A DNA stretch of 58,768 nucleotides from Paenibacillus cremeus. GTDB lineage: Bacteria > Bacillota > Bacilli > Paenibacillales > NBRC-103111. Below the pieces are notes generated by a model. The model ran no database searches. It worked only from the letters and a program-made list of their open reading frames with translations, and was not told the origin of the DNA. The stretch covers positions 1-58,768 of the forward strand of contig NZ_VNJI01000049.1 in NCBI RefSeq assembly GCF_007786445.1, written 5' to 3'. Below are positions 1 through 7,759 of this stretch, piece after piece; the stretch's first letter is position 1, and each line of letters begins with the position of its first letter. A program made the position numbers and the translations under genes.

Positions 1-107
1 TCAGTGAAATCATCTGCGGATTTAGGAGCTGTGGCAGCCATTGCTACAGACGAAAACATCGAGAATGCCAATGCAAGAGAGAGAATGGAAGATACTTGTT
101 TTTTCAT
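1..107 (-). CDS. S-layer-like secreted protein, N-terminal fragment (runs off the window)
   Basis: Only the first 35 codons are in the window. They read as a clean signal peptide: a KKQ basic start, a hydrophobic core and an AMA|A cleavage site near residue 24, followed by a TAPKSADDFT stretch. Many Paenibacillus S-layer precursors open this way, with SLH domains following, but no SLH domain is visible here, so the product name is inference. The ATG lies at 105-107 and an AGGAGG ribosome site sits about 13 nt upstream on the minus strand. I see no confident promoter in the 250 bases upstream. Confidence 0.6.
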   Translation of the reverse strand, partial: MKKQVSSILSLALAFSMFSSVAMAATAPKSADDFT

Positions 108-426
108 ATGTTGTATGGCCTCCTGGTTGTTTAAGTTTTTTTGAGCCGTTCGTGCTGGTTACAAGAATGAGTATACTACGTGCTATACGATTTATCATGC
201 TATAGATGTTGACAATAGAGTATATTCAATTCCAGTCTGTTGATTTGTAGTGAATGGAAGAAGCAACAAATGAAACTCTTTATAATGGAGGATTTAAATA
301 GAAGGACAATTAAACAAGATATTTTAGACTATTTGTCGTACGAAAACCTTTAAATAACGCCAAAAGAGGCTGTCTCAAAAGCCATGAAACTGGCTGGGAT
401 GCCCTCTCTTTAATTTAATACAACAA

Positions 427-491
427 AAAGAAACCGTTCCTTGGTAAAATGGAGGTACCACCCAACCACTTACTAAGGAGACGGTTTCTTT
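427..491 (+). other. Hairpin just before the IS transposase start
   Basis: An inverted repeat of about 21 bp pairs 427-447 (begins AAAGAAACCGT) with 470-491 (ends ACGGTTTCTTT), separated by a 22-nt loop. Its right arm touches the transposase start. Such hairpins in IS leaders commonly block read-in transcription or translation; that role here is inference. Confidence 0.5.
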
Positions 492-820
492 GTACATTCA
501 ATATACCATGGATCAACTTTGCCGCAAAAGGATTTAGAAGAAGACATTCCTCAGAATCACATCGTTCGTGTTGTTAACGCCGCCGTCAAACGTCTCGACG
601 ATGCCATCTTCGACGCAGCCTATCCAGGAGGTGGACGAGACAGCTATCACCCCAAAATGCTAACCAAAGTCATCATCTATGCCTACACCAGCGGATTTAT
701 TCCTCCCGACAGATTGCCAAAGCTGTTCGCGAAAACATCATGTTCATGTGGATCGCGGGCAGGCAACGACCGGAACACCATTAATAGGTTCCACTCGGAG
801 CGAATGAAAACAGTACTGGA
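490..820 (+). pseudogene. IS1182-type transposase, N-terminal fragment with frameshifts
   Basis: Reading from TTG 490 gives LYIQYTMDQLC, then the frame breaks near 520. The next segment, translated from about 519, contains DLEEDIPQNH, RLDDAIFDAAYPGGG and SYHPKMLTK, the typical N-terminus of IS1182/DUF772 transposases. A second shift occurs near 690: the expected YSSRQIAKAVREN and MFMWIAGRQR are present only in another frame. The original frame then returns for TINRFHSERMKTVLE. Full-length members are around 450 residues; only about 110 remain. The open frame that continues to 1007 beyond this point is unrelated sequence. Confidence 0.75.
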
Positions 821-1112
821 GAAACTTGCAGGTTGCTTTAAAAGGGCGGTTCATCTAGCCCCTGCAATCCATAGAACATACGTATATTATTGTAGTGCTT
901 TAATCACATTTAAGAATTCGTTACAGATACCGACAGATTTTGTAACGCTGAAATATTATTATTTTTATGTATATAAAATGGAATGCGATGGGGTAATGTC
1001 TCATTAATCTTCCAGGGTGAGAAGGAGGTTGTGTTGTTATAAGCAGGTAGTGCGTTATTTGAGATACATAATGTATCTATAAACTAAGGCTTAGGCTTAT
1101 TGGAGGCTGGGT

Positions 1113-3935
1113 ATGAATCGGCGTTGGTTTCAATTTCAAAAAGAATTCTCAATAATTCTTATTTTTTTTATCATCTTGCAGGCTACGGTTCCCACCTGGG
1201 CGGCGACAACGTCAGACTTGTCTATCGAATCAAGTGAAAAGCCAATATCCCAGAGTGTAGCGCTTCCCGAGTGGGCCGCGAATGAGATCTCCGCTTTACT
1301 CAAGGCAGGTATAATTCAGGGTTATGAAGACGGAAAATTTTACCCTGAGCGTACACTTACTAGAGCGGAACTGGTCACAATGATGAACCGGGTATCAGGG
1401 GAGAAATCCTCTGACGAGTCTTCACAGCCGAGATTTTCAGATTTGGCAGGCGAATGGTCTGCTGACGAGGTCATGAAAGCCGTACAACAGGGGTGGGTTC
1501 AAGGGTTTCCGGACGGTACGTTCCGGCCAAATCAGCCTATTAATCGGCAGGAAGTTGCGGTCATGTTGAACCGGTTGTTGAAGTTGAGCCCCAAAGGGAC
1601 ACTTCCGTTTCATGACAAGGATGCGATTCCTTCATGGGCTGCTCCAGCCGTAACGGCAATGTCAGAGGCGTCAGTTTTGGAAGGCTATCTTGACGGCACG
1701 TACCGGGGTGAACAGCCGTTGACCCGGGCCGAAGCGGCCGTTTTGCTGTACAGATTCCAACAGAAGGCAGCCGTTTTCGATCATTCGTTGACGATCCAAA
1801 CGGTAACGATCTCCGACACCCCACTCGCAGATGCATATGTGTTTGTCCGTATGAAGGATCAGCGATCCGTTATCAAGTGGGGAAAAACGGACCCAGATGG
1901 TAAGTTGACGATGCAGCTTCCTTATGGTTCGTATGATGTGACCCTGCAGAAGGAGGGCTTTGCTTCCCACCAAGCCATCCAATTTGTAACAAATGCTGCC
2001 TCCTTTACACTCAAAGCGGCGAAAGCAGCTACATTTACCGGAAAAATTATTGATAAGGATGGAAAACCAGCGGCGGGGGTCATCCTCTCGTTCACGACGA
2101 ACCCCACTTTTGTCGCCGTTACCAATGCGGAGGGTGAATTTAAGGCCGGTATTGCTCCGGAATTGAATTATAGGCTGTCGCTTATTTATGATACCGTCCT
2201 TAGCGACCAAATCCGCCGGAACGGTATCGTGGAAGATCCATTTACCCAGCTTGCGAAAAATCCGCAAAGTCTCGGACGGTTTGATGATCCGTCGCCCCAT
2301 CCGTCTCTCTGCGAATGCGAAAAAATTGAATTAACTCGTTTGTTCACCGCTCCTACGGCAGGTGCAAACTTAGACTTGGGTAGGATCTACTTTACCGAAG
2401 TAAATGCAGTACCTAGCTTCGGTGGCGGTGGCGGTGGAGGAGGGGGCGGAGGTGGAGGATCATCATCTAGCGATTTTATTCCTCCTGCAGTTCCGACGGG
2501 TCTTAACGCGAGCCCCGGGATCGGAAATGTTGCGTTAGGCTGGTCCGCAGTAGCCGACAACGATTTGGCCCTTTACCGCGTATACGTGTCCGCAAATGAT
2601 GGGGGTACTTGGAATACGGCGATTAATGCCGGGAAGGTCACACAGTATACCGTCACTGGTCTGACTTACGGAATACGATACAGCTTTTCCGTCACCTCTG
2701 TTGATACGGTAGGTAATGAATCGGTAAAAACCGCGATGGTTCAATCCGTCACATGGAGTGCACCGGATCAGACATCGCCAGCGATTCCAGCGGGATTAAT
2801 CGCTACGTCGGGAATTGCAAGCGTCACCTTGAACTGGGCCGCAGTCAGTGATGCCGATCTAAGCCACTACAACGTGTATGTGTCTGCCAATGGCGGAGGT
2901 ACCTGGGGCACTGCGATAAACGCAGGGAAGACGACACAGTACACGTTGACCGACCTCACCTATGGCAGCTCATATCGATTCGCTGTGACAGCAGTGGATA
3001 CTAGCGGCAATGAATCAACGAAATCAGCCGAGGTCAGCGCATCGCCATTGAAGCCTGCCGATGGAATACCGCCAGCCGTACCGAGCGGAGTAACTGCATC
3101 ATCAGGAATCGGCAGCGTCACCTTGAACTGGGCCGCAGTCAGTGATGCCGATCTAAGCCACTACAACGTGTATGTGTCTGCCAATGGCGGAGGTACATGG
3201 GGCACTGCGATAAACGCGGGGAAGACGACACAGTACACGGTGACCGACCTCACCTATGATTCACTGTATCATTTTTCCATTACGGCAGTAGATATTAGCG
3301 GCAATGAATCCGCTAAGTCCGTTGTAGTTTCAGCAACGATACAATCACCCGCGAGAGATCCGCTTCCACCGGATCCGGGCAGCGGTCCTGCCTATAAATT
3401 TGCGGATTTCTTTAGCCGTGTCGCGGTGCCACTTGGAGCTTCTGATACCGGGCAAACCTGGTTTAATGGTGCGGGCTCTCCGCTGACCTTTGGGGCCAAT
3501 GGCACGAAGGCATATATCGCCGCCGGATCAGGCTTTGGAATGTGCTTTACTAACGCCGGGGCGGCGGATGGTTATACTCTCACGGTCAAAATCACCTATA
3601 AAGCCGGAGAAGCGGCGGCGATTATGTGGCGGTCAGACGGGACAAGCGCAAACCGCTGGGTGTTCGTCTTGCAGGACGGCGGGCAAACACGCATGGAGAA
3701 GAACGTAGCGAGCGCAGCCACGAACTACGCTACCACGGGATTTAACCCGGTAGATGGGCAAACGTATACCGTGAAGATTGTCGTCAGCGGCAACACGAAT
3801 ACAGCGTTTATTGATAATGTACAGATGCAGCAGCAGACGGACGCAGCGCTCAATGATAAGACGTTTATCGGTTTCGCGAGCTGGGCAAACGTGGGAACAC
3901 CACGTTCCCAATGGGACGATGTAATTATGCAATAA
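1113..3935 (+). CDS. Cell-surface protein: three SLH domains, carboxypeptidase-regulatory-like repeats, three FN3 domains, C-terminal lectin-like domain
   Basis: A 940-residue exported protein. After a signal peptide (residues 1-30) come three SLH domains at about 51-94, 107-154 and 166-214, which bind pyruvylated wall polymer and hold the protein on the surface. Two beta-sandwich modules follow (about 225-300 and 305-350, with TDPDGKLTMQLPYG and TNAEGEF motifs of the CarboxypepD_reg type). A run of 13 glycines and four serines (about 437-453) acts as a linker. Three fibronectin type III domains occupy about 458-548, 558-645 and 655-745; the last two are near-identical. The C-terminal 175 residues resemble concanavalin-like/DUF1080 sugar-binding folds. 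The ATG is 8 nt after GGAGG. No catalytic motif is seen, so a binding or adhesin role is inferred. Confidence 0.8.
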   Translation: MNRRWFQFQKEFSIILIFFIILQATVPTWAATTSDLSIESSEKPISQSVALPEWAANEISALLKAGIIQGYEDGKFYPERTLTRAELVTMMNRVSGEKSSDESSQPRFSDLAGEWSADEVMKAVQQGWVQGFPDGTFRPNQPINRQEVAVMLNRLLKLSPKGTLPFHDKDAIPSWAAPAVTAMSEASVLEGYLDGTYRGEQPLTRAEAAVLLYRFQQKAAVFDHSLTIQTVTISDTPLADAYVFVRMKDQRSVIKWGKTDPDGKLTMQLPYGSYDVTLQKEGFASHQAIQFVTNAASFTLKAAKAATFTGKIIDKDGKPAAGVILSFTTNPTFVAVTNAEGEFKAGIAPELNYRLSLIYDTVLSDQIRRNGIVEDPFTQLAKNPQSLGRFDDPSPHPSLCECEKIELTRLFTAPTAGANLDLGRIYFTEVNAVPSFGGGGGGGGGGGGGSSSSDFIPPAVPTGLNASPGIGNVALGWSAVADNDLALYRVYVSANDGGTWNTAINAGKVTQYTVTGLTYGIRYSFSVTSVDTVGNESVKTAMVQSVTWSAPDQTSPAIPAGLIATSGIASVTLNWAAVSDADLSHYNVYVSANGGGTWGTAINAGKTTQYTLTDLTYGSSYRFAVTAVDTSGNESTKSAEVSASPLKPADGIPPAVPSGVTASSGIGSVTLNWAAVSDADLSHYNVYVSANGGGTWGTAINAGKTTQYTVTDLTYDSLYHFSITAVDISGNESAKSVVVSATIQSPARDPLPPDPGSGPAYKFADFFSRVAVPLGASDTGQTWFNGAGSPLTFGANGTKAYIAAGSGFGMCFTNAGAADGYTLTVKITYKAGEAAAIMWRSDGTSANRWVFVLQDGGQTRMEKNVASAATNYATTGFNPVDGQTYTVKIVVSGNTNTAFIDNVQMQQQTDAALNDKTFIGFASWANVGTPRSQWDDVIMQ
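2821..3257 (+). repeat. Tandem FN3-encoding repeat, 294-bp period
   Basis: About 143 bp starting at 2821 recur almost unchanged at 3115 (both begin GCGTCACCTTGAACTGGGCC). The offset is 294 bp, exactly one FN3 domain of 98 codons, so the reading frame is kept. The first FN3 domain at about 2487-2750 is clearly diverged. This points to recent duplication of one domain. Confidence 0.85.
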
Positions 3936-4040
3936 AGGAGGTGAACCATGTAACTGCAGATCGGTTTTGACAGGGAAAAAACAGCGATTCATGATTCGGA
4001 AAAAATAAAAAAAGCCTTGTAAGCCAAGGTTTTCGCAGTA

Positions 4041-4083
4041 TGACCTGTAGTGGGCTCGAACCACTGCCCCCCACCCTGTCAAA
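4041..4083 (-). repeat. Duplicated 3' half of tRNA-Val (possible attachment-site remnant)
   Basis: Positions 4041-4083 repeat the 3' part of the tRNA-Val at 5244-5316: T-arm, variable region and anticodon loop, with one base difference in the variable region. The match ends just past the anticodon. The 5' half is missing, so it cannot be a tRNA. It lies 1.2 kb from the intact gene in the same orientation. A partial tRNA copy of this kind is what integration into a tRNA 3' end leaves behind; segmental duplication is the alternative. Confidence 0.65.
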
Positions 4084-4254
4084 GAGACTAAGAGGAATTT
4101 TTGAATTCTGTTATGGTTGCATAAACTCCTGATGTATAAGGCATTTACTGACCAAATCCATTATCGATCCTTCTACATGCCCTAGAAGCGCTATCTATGT
4201 TCCTGACGCTTTATATAAGGGGCCTTGATTATTTCAAGGGGTCATCGGTTCTTT

Positions 4255-4352
4255 GTTTGTGTCACCGGACAGCTGCTCTACGAGAAAGATGTCAGGTGAC
4301 ACAAACTTATATGCATAATCTTTTTACGACACAAACATATGAGCATAATCTT
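4255..4352. repeat. Inverted repeat plus paired 25-bp direct repeats, possible IS end
   Basis: A 12-bp inverted repeat GTTTGTGTCACC (4255-4266) and GGTGACACAAAC (4295-4306) overlaps the first of two direct repeats, 4298-4322 and 4328-4352. Both repeats begin GACACAAAC and end GCATAATCTT, with a 30-bp period. Repeated end motifs of this sort occur in IS21-type elements, but no transposase is next to them. The rest of 4084-4472 shows no coding sequence. Confidence 0.45.
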
Positions 4353-4472
4353 GAATGAAATTGGCCCGCAAAATTAGCTCGATAACCGATAATAGAATGC
4401 TGGCATTATAAGCGGCTTTAAGTGTTCCCTCCAGACGGGAATCTTATGATTACTCTCGCTCGAATCAAGGAT

Positions 4473-5080
4473 CTATTTGCTAGAGCCTATTGATGACTCA
4501 ATGATTTGATTTGCAATCGTTAACCCAATCATAAACGCAGGGGCGCCCGTATTACCGTCTACCGTGAACGGAATAATGGAAGCATCCGCTACGATTAAGT
4601 TCTTCACTCCGTGCACTCGTCCTTTACTATCGACAACGCCGCCTTTATTAAGAGGAGCCATTCGAAGAGAGCTTTGTTGATGATGATTATGTCCGAAATT
4701 TTGTTTAATGTACTCCTCAAGCTGTTCGTCATCATCGATTTGGCTTACACTTGGGGTAACGAGCTGGTACTTAGGATCGATAGCTGCAAGCTGCTCTGCA
4801 ATCCCTTTAATATATACCTTGAAAATGTTTTTGACTGACTCCAAGTCGTCGGGGTCTTGTAGAAATCCTTCATTGGCAAGCACAATTTTCAATGGGTCGT
4901 TGTTTTGGAATTTAATGGATCCGCGGCTTTTAGGCTTAATTGGTTTCCTAAATTCTTCACAAATAATACTATCGATGAAGAAACTAGAACAATCATCACT
5001 AAGTCAGGAAATTGGCTCGAATATGCCATGCAGTCACATAAGAAATCAAATTCCTTGTCACACCGTTGGTATGTACACAT
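4473..5080 (-). pseudogene. GMC-family oxidoreductase, C-terminal fragment with a frameshift
   Basis: The open segment below 4892 encodes a GMC_oxred_C domain: HHQQSSLRMAP and then KNLIVADASIIPF and NTGAPAFMIGL, which carry the family's active-site histidine region and FAD-domain return. The same frame continues upstream through KPKSRGSIKFQNNDP, typical GMC sequence, with no good start. A further piece with SSQFPDLVMIVLVSSSI lies in another frame (4889-5080), implying a frameshift near 4950-4960. Full GMC enzymes have 500 or more residues, and the whole FAD-binding N-terminus is absent. The remnant lies between the two tRNA-Val copies, consistent with decayed cargo. Confidence 0.7.
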
Positions 5081-5196
5081 GGAAAAATTTATCTCTTAAT
5101 GTAGCTCATTGAGAAGCAAAAAAATTTTCGTCAACAACTCGTCAACAATCAGCTGAAATAGTGTCTGTTTTAGTCTAATTTCATGAATCTGTTATA

Positions 5197-5232
5197 TAAA
5201 AAAAGCCCGCAGAATCAAGGATTCTCGGGCTT
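5197..5232 (-). terminator. Rho-independent terminator of tRNA-Val
   Basis: On the minus strand, AGCCCGAGAAT pairs with ATTCTGCGGGCT across a short loop and is followed by a T-run. It lies 12 nt after the tRNA 3' end. Confidence 0.8.
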
Positions 5233-5243
5233 CTGTTCTTATA

Positions 5244-5316
5244 TGACCTGTAGTGGGCTCGAACCACTGACCCCCACCCTGTCAAGATGGTGCTCTCCCA
5301 GCTGAGCTAACAAGTC
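5244..5316 (-). tRNA. tRNA-Val(GAC)
   Basis: 73 nt with a full cloverleaf: acceptor GACTTGT/ACAGGTC (one G-T pair), D-stem GCTC/GAGC, anticodon stem CCATC/GGTGG around loop TTGACAG, T-stem AGTGG/CCACT with loop TTCGAGC, and discriminator A. The anticodon GAC reads valine GUC/GUU codons. The CCA end is not encoded. It has its own terminator downstream and a 3' partial copy at 4041-4083. Apart from this gene and its terminator, 5081-5529 holds only a GCGCTA/TAGCGC hairpin near 5482-5500. Confidence 0.93.
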
Positions 5317-5529
5317 ATGATACAATATTTCGTGTGAACATTTTCTATATTACCAAGGGAGCGCTAGCATGTCAAGAGTTAACTGAAATTTTACCATAGA
5401 AAGGTGAAAAATAATCTGTTTCGCCAGCAAATTTCGAGCGTTTTTTTATAGCGCCTATCATATAATCAATCTATTAAAAACGCGCTATGCTAGGTAGCGC
5501 CTCATACTACCACGAGAGGAATGATGCGG

Positions 5530-5772
5530 ATGCCATTTGTGACCCATGTGAACCACGTGACCAAGTACGGCAGTATCTACTGCTGCTTGCGGAATAAAGT
5601 CGTTCCGTTAAACGACTACCAGATCTCGCACTACTGCTCCGGCTGCAAAATGAACCAAGGGGTGGAGCAAGGGGATAAAGTGCAGTGCTATTGGAATGAC
5701 GTCCGGAACATCTCAAACCCTCATATCGTGTACGACCCTCAGACCGAATTCAAGCGAATGCAAGCCAGGTAA
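5530..5772 (+). CDS. Small cysteine-containing protein, unknown function
   Basis: An 80-residue protein starting MPFVTHVNHV. ATG 5530 is preferred because the AGGA of GAGAGGA (5514-5520) is 9 nt upstream; ATGs at 5521 and 5524 are in frame but too close to it. Five cysteines occur in three groups (IYCCL, HYCSGCKM, VQCYW), including a CxxC pair, which could bind zinc or be redox-active. No signal peptide or membrane segment is visible. It is followed by its own strong terminator, so it is probably monocistronic. I do not recognise a named family. Conserved-looking composition and a good ribosome site support it as real. Confidence 0.7.
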   Translation: MPFVTHVNHVTKYGSIYCCLRNKVVPLNDYQISHYCSGCKMNQGVEQGDKVQCYWNDVRNISNPHIVYDPQTEFKRMQAR

Positions 5773-5796
5773 TCGGCCGCCAAAGAAAATGGTGTG

Positions 5797-5826
5797 ACAC
5801 AGACGTGTTCTCGTCTGTGTTTTTTA
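5797..5826 (+). terminator. Rho-independent terminator
   Basis: A perfect 9-bp stem ACACAGACG/CGTCTGTGT with a 6-nt loop and six T residues, 24 nt after the stop at 5772. Confidence 0.9.
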
Positions 5827-5841
5827 GTTCGGGCGATATGC

Positions 5842-5847
5842 TATAAT
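5842..5847 (+). promoter_or_regulatory. -10 box of the gene at 5879
   Basis: TATAAT preceded by TGC forms an extended -10 element (TGCTATAAT, 5839-5847). The -35 region is weak, as often with extended -10 promoters. It overlaps an in-frame ATG at 5846, which argues that translation begins further on, at 5879. Confidence 0.55.
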
Positions 5848-5878
5848 GTGGAGCAGAGACAAGCTGGAGAAAGCAGGG

Positions 5879-6820
5879 ATGAGGATGAACCATTTTGACC
5901 GGATGAGACCGCCGTTTCCAGGGAGGAGTATGATCGAACCCGAAGGGGAGACGCTTGACTGGGGGGGCAAAGAATTCGGTACACACCGGTACCATGTTCG
6001 CCGTCTCGTGGACGAATCGATTAGACTGCTTGGGCGTCCTGAGAAAGCGGTAGTGCTGGGAGCCGGCAACCACGGAGAGGTAGATCTGCCGGCCCTCGCG
6101 GTTCATTTTGGGCAGGTGACCGTGATGGACAGTGAAGACAACATGCTGCAGGAGTGGCTGGAGTCGACTGGAGGGCTTGCACTCAGCCGGTTGAAATCGC
6201 TGACGCGCGTAGACTATACAGGCTTGGACCAAATTTCATTTTATGAGACGTATGAAGAAATGCTGGAGAACGGAGCGCCAGCGGCGGAGCTGGCGGGCTA
6301 TTTACGCGATTGCGCCTTCCAAGTTCGCCGGCAGGAGCGCTTGCTACATTTGAAAAAATCGTTTTCCCTGGTCGTTTCCTCAGGTGTGCATACGCAGCTG
6401 TTTTATTTGTATGCCCTGACGCAATTCCACGGCTATATGGAACGGTATTCGGCATCCGATATTCGGCAGGTGATGGAGGCACTGGTGTATTTGCGGAACG
6501 GGCTTGTGACGGACTATAATCAGCTGCTGTTAGCACTGTTGAAGCCGGAAGGCAGAGTGGTGGCCTGGACGGAGATGGTACTGCTGGACGAAGCAAAGAA
6601 GGGGATCGTGGACGAGCTGTACATGCTCCAGTCGGAGCAAGAGCGGACAAGCTATTTGTTCGAGGTGTTTGGGAAATATGGGCTGGAGGCAGCAGTGCTG
6701 GGGATGAAGGATCTGCATGATAAGCTCCGATCGGAGCAGCTCTTGTTCCACAGCTGGGTATGGCACACCGAGACCGGCAGGACGTATCTCGCTGCCGGCT
6801 TATCGGGGCGTCCGAGTTAG
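5879..6820 (+). CDS. Putative Rossmann-fold, SAM methyltransferase-like protein
   Basis: A 313-residue cytoplasmic protein. Residues about 55-90 contain VVLGAGNHGEVDLPAL followed by VTVMDSE; a G-x-G-x-x-G-like loop and an acidic residue after the next strand are what class I SAM methyltransferases use to bind SAM. A later segment, SFSLVVSSGVHTQLF, would fit motif IV. The C-terminal half is mostly helical and not recognised. ATG 5879 is chosen over the in-frame ATG 5846, which overlaps the -10 box; GGAG lies 10 nt upstream. The gene converges with the PilZ gene and the two coding ends overlap by 21 nt. Substrate is unknown and methyltransferase activity is inference. Confidence 0.6.
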   Translation: MRMNHFDRMRPPFPGRSMIEPEGETLDWGGKEFGTHRYHVRRLVDESIRLLGRPEKAVVLGAGNHGEVDLPALAVHFGQVTVMDSEDNMLQEWLESTGGLALSRLKSLTRVDYTGLDQISFYETYEEMLENGAPAAELAGYLRDCAFQVRRQERLLHLKKSFSLVVSSGVHTQLFYLYALTQFHGYMERYSASDIRQVMEALVYLRNGLVTDYNQLLLALLKPEGRVVAWTEMVLLDEAKKGIVDELYMLQSEQERTSYLFEVFGKYGLEAAVLGMKDLHDKLRSEQLLFHSWVWHTETGRTYLAAGLSGRPS

Positions 6821-7246
6821 GGGCAGGAAGTCGGCCAGCTCTTCTGCCGGACAAAAGCTGCAGCCCGACGGGGTCGGAGTTTTACGCAGCTTAATGGACA
6901 ACGCATTAATCATGCTCGTCAGCGCGGTGGTGTCCGCTTCATCTAATGAAAACTGGGAGCAATATTCATAATGCCCCGGTTCAGGCAAAATCGACCGTAC
7001 GATGGTGCCAAGAAGCCGAAAATCTTTGCCTAAGGCGGTAAATTTCATCTCGACGAGCAGGTTATGTTCTTCAGGCAAGGGATTCACCGTATAGAAACGG
7101 GCACCACCGGCGCTGATATCTACCAACGCGGTTTTGAATACTTTGTAATCCGGGTCGCTGTCATCATGTCCAATGATCTTAATCTCAGCACCTATGGGAT
7201 GGGAGAACAAAAGTCGAAAAAAGTTACGTTTATTATCTGTAGCCAT
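6800..7246 (-). CDS. PilZ-domain protein, predicted cyclic-di-GMP receptor
   Basis: A 148-residue protein. The N-terminal RNFFR (RxxxR) and, about 30 residues later, DISAGGARF (D/N-x-S-x-x-G) are the two motifs that bind cyclic-di-GMP in PilZ domains; both are intact. The domain spans about residues 5-115. The C-terminal tail has a CSFCP CxxC pair that is not part of the PilZ fold. There is no YcgR N-domain or membrane segment, so it is a stand-alone receptor. Its stop lies inside the end of the convergent gene at 5879-6820. A GGDEF-containing kinase is encoded 3 kb away. The partner it regulates cannot be told from sequence. Confidence 0.8.
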   Translation of the reverse strand: MATDNKRNFFRLLFSHPIGAEIKIIGHDDSDPDYKVFKTALVDISAGGARFYTVNPLPEEHNLLVEMKFTALGKDFRLLGTIVRSILPEPGHYEYCSQFSLDEADTTALTSMINALSIKLRKTPTPSGCSFCPAEELADFLPLTRTPR

Positions 7247-7339
7247 AGCATGCCAACCCTTTACTATAATGATGTTAGTAAACCTACTATAACGTACATT
7301 TTAGGTTCGTGACAAGACCTGAAATATGCACTGTAAAGC

Positions 7340-7367
7340 AAAAAGACCGCTCTAATAGAGCGGCATT
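7340..7367 (-). terminator. Rho-independent terminator
   Basis: On the minus strand, CCGCTCT/AGAGCGG with a 3-nt loop and a T-rich tail. The stem contains the stop codon (7352-7354) of the gene it terminates. Confidence 0.75.
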
Positions 7368-7579
7368 TGAATGCTATCTTCCGATTGACTTCGATGTAGT
7401 ATCGCATGATTTCCGATGATCTCGATCCGCGAAATATCGTTGAGCTCAGATTGTCCGGCGGTAGCCGAACGGGCATGCTTGCTTTCCAGTACGCTGATCA
7501 GCTGAGGAATCGCTTTTTGATCACTAGAAATGAAGCTTACAGGAATTTTCTTGTCGCGAAACAACAATTCCGTGGTCAT
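7352..7579 (-). CDS. Small hypothetical protein
   Basis: A 75-residue protein beginning MTTELLFRDKKIPVSF. AAGGAGG lies 11 nt before the ATG, and a terminator overlaps the stop, so the unit looks like a genuine short transcript. No signal peptide, membrane segment or known motif is seen; the middle (LISVLESKHARSATAGQSEL) is probably helical. It is transcribed away from the gene at 7760. I do not recognise a family and cannot assign a role. Confidence 0.55.
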   Translation of the reverse strand: MTTELLFRDKKIPVSFISSDQKAIPQLISVLESKHARSATAGQSELNDISRIEIIGNHAILHRSQSEDSIQMPLY

Positions 7580-7759
7580 CTGGGCCAGTGCCTCCTTATT
7601 AGCGTAGGTTCTCTTCTATTATACAGGATATGGATGGAATTACTATTAATAGTTTGTTACATTACTTGACATGGTTCGAGTCGAATGGACAGACTGGACG
7701 ATTGAGTGGATCGGACACGGTCGATAAAAGCAGTAAAGAAACGAAAGGTGCGAACGGCT

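Larger units (their letters stand above)
366..820 (+). mobile_element. IS1182-family insertion sequence, decayed left end
   Basis: A GGCTGTCTCAAAAG terminal motif at about 368-381, typical of IS1182-family ends, is followed by a hairpin leader and the N-terminal part of the transposase. Homology stops around 820 and I find no matching right terminal repeat before the next gene at 1113. The element is a truncated, immobile remnant. Confidence 0.65.

Noticed and set aside
821..1007. C-terminal extension of the IS1182 fragment as part of a real protein
   Set aside because: Past 820 the translation has no similarity to transposases and low-complexity A/T-rich codons; it is chance open sequence.
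4041..4083. A second functional tRNA-Val
   Set aside because: Only the 3' half is present; the acceptor 5' strand and D-arm are missing.
5846..5878. ATG 5846 as the start of the methyltransferase-like gene
   Set aside because: It overlaps the -10 box TATAAT and has no ribosome site; ATG 5879 fits better.
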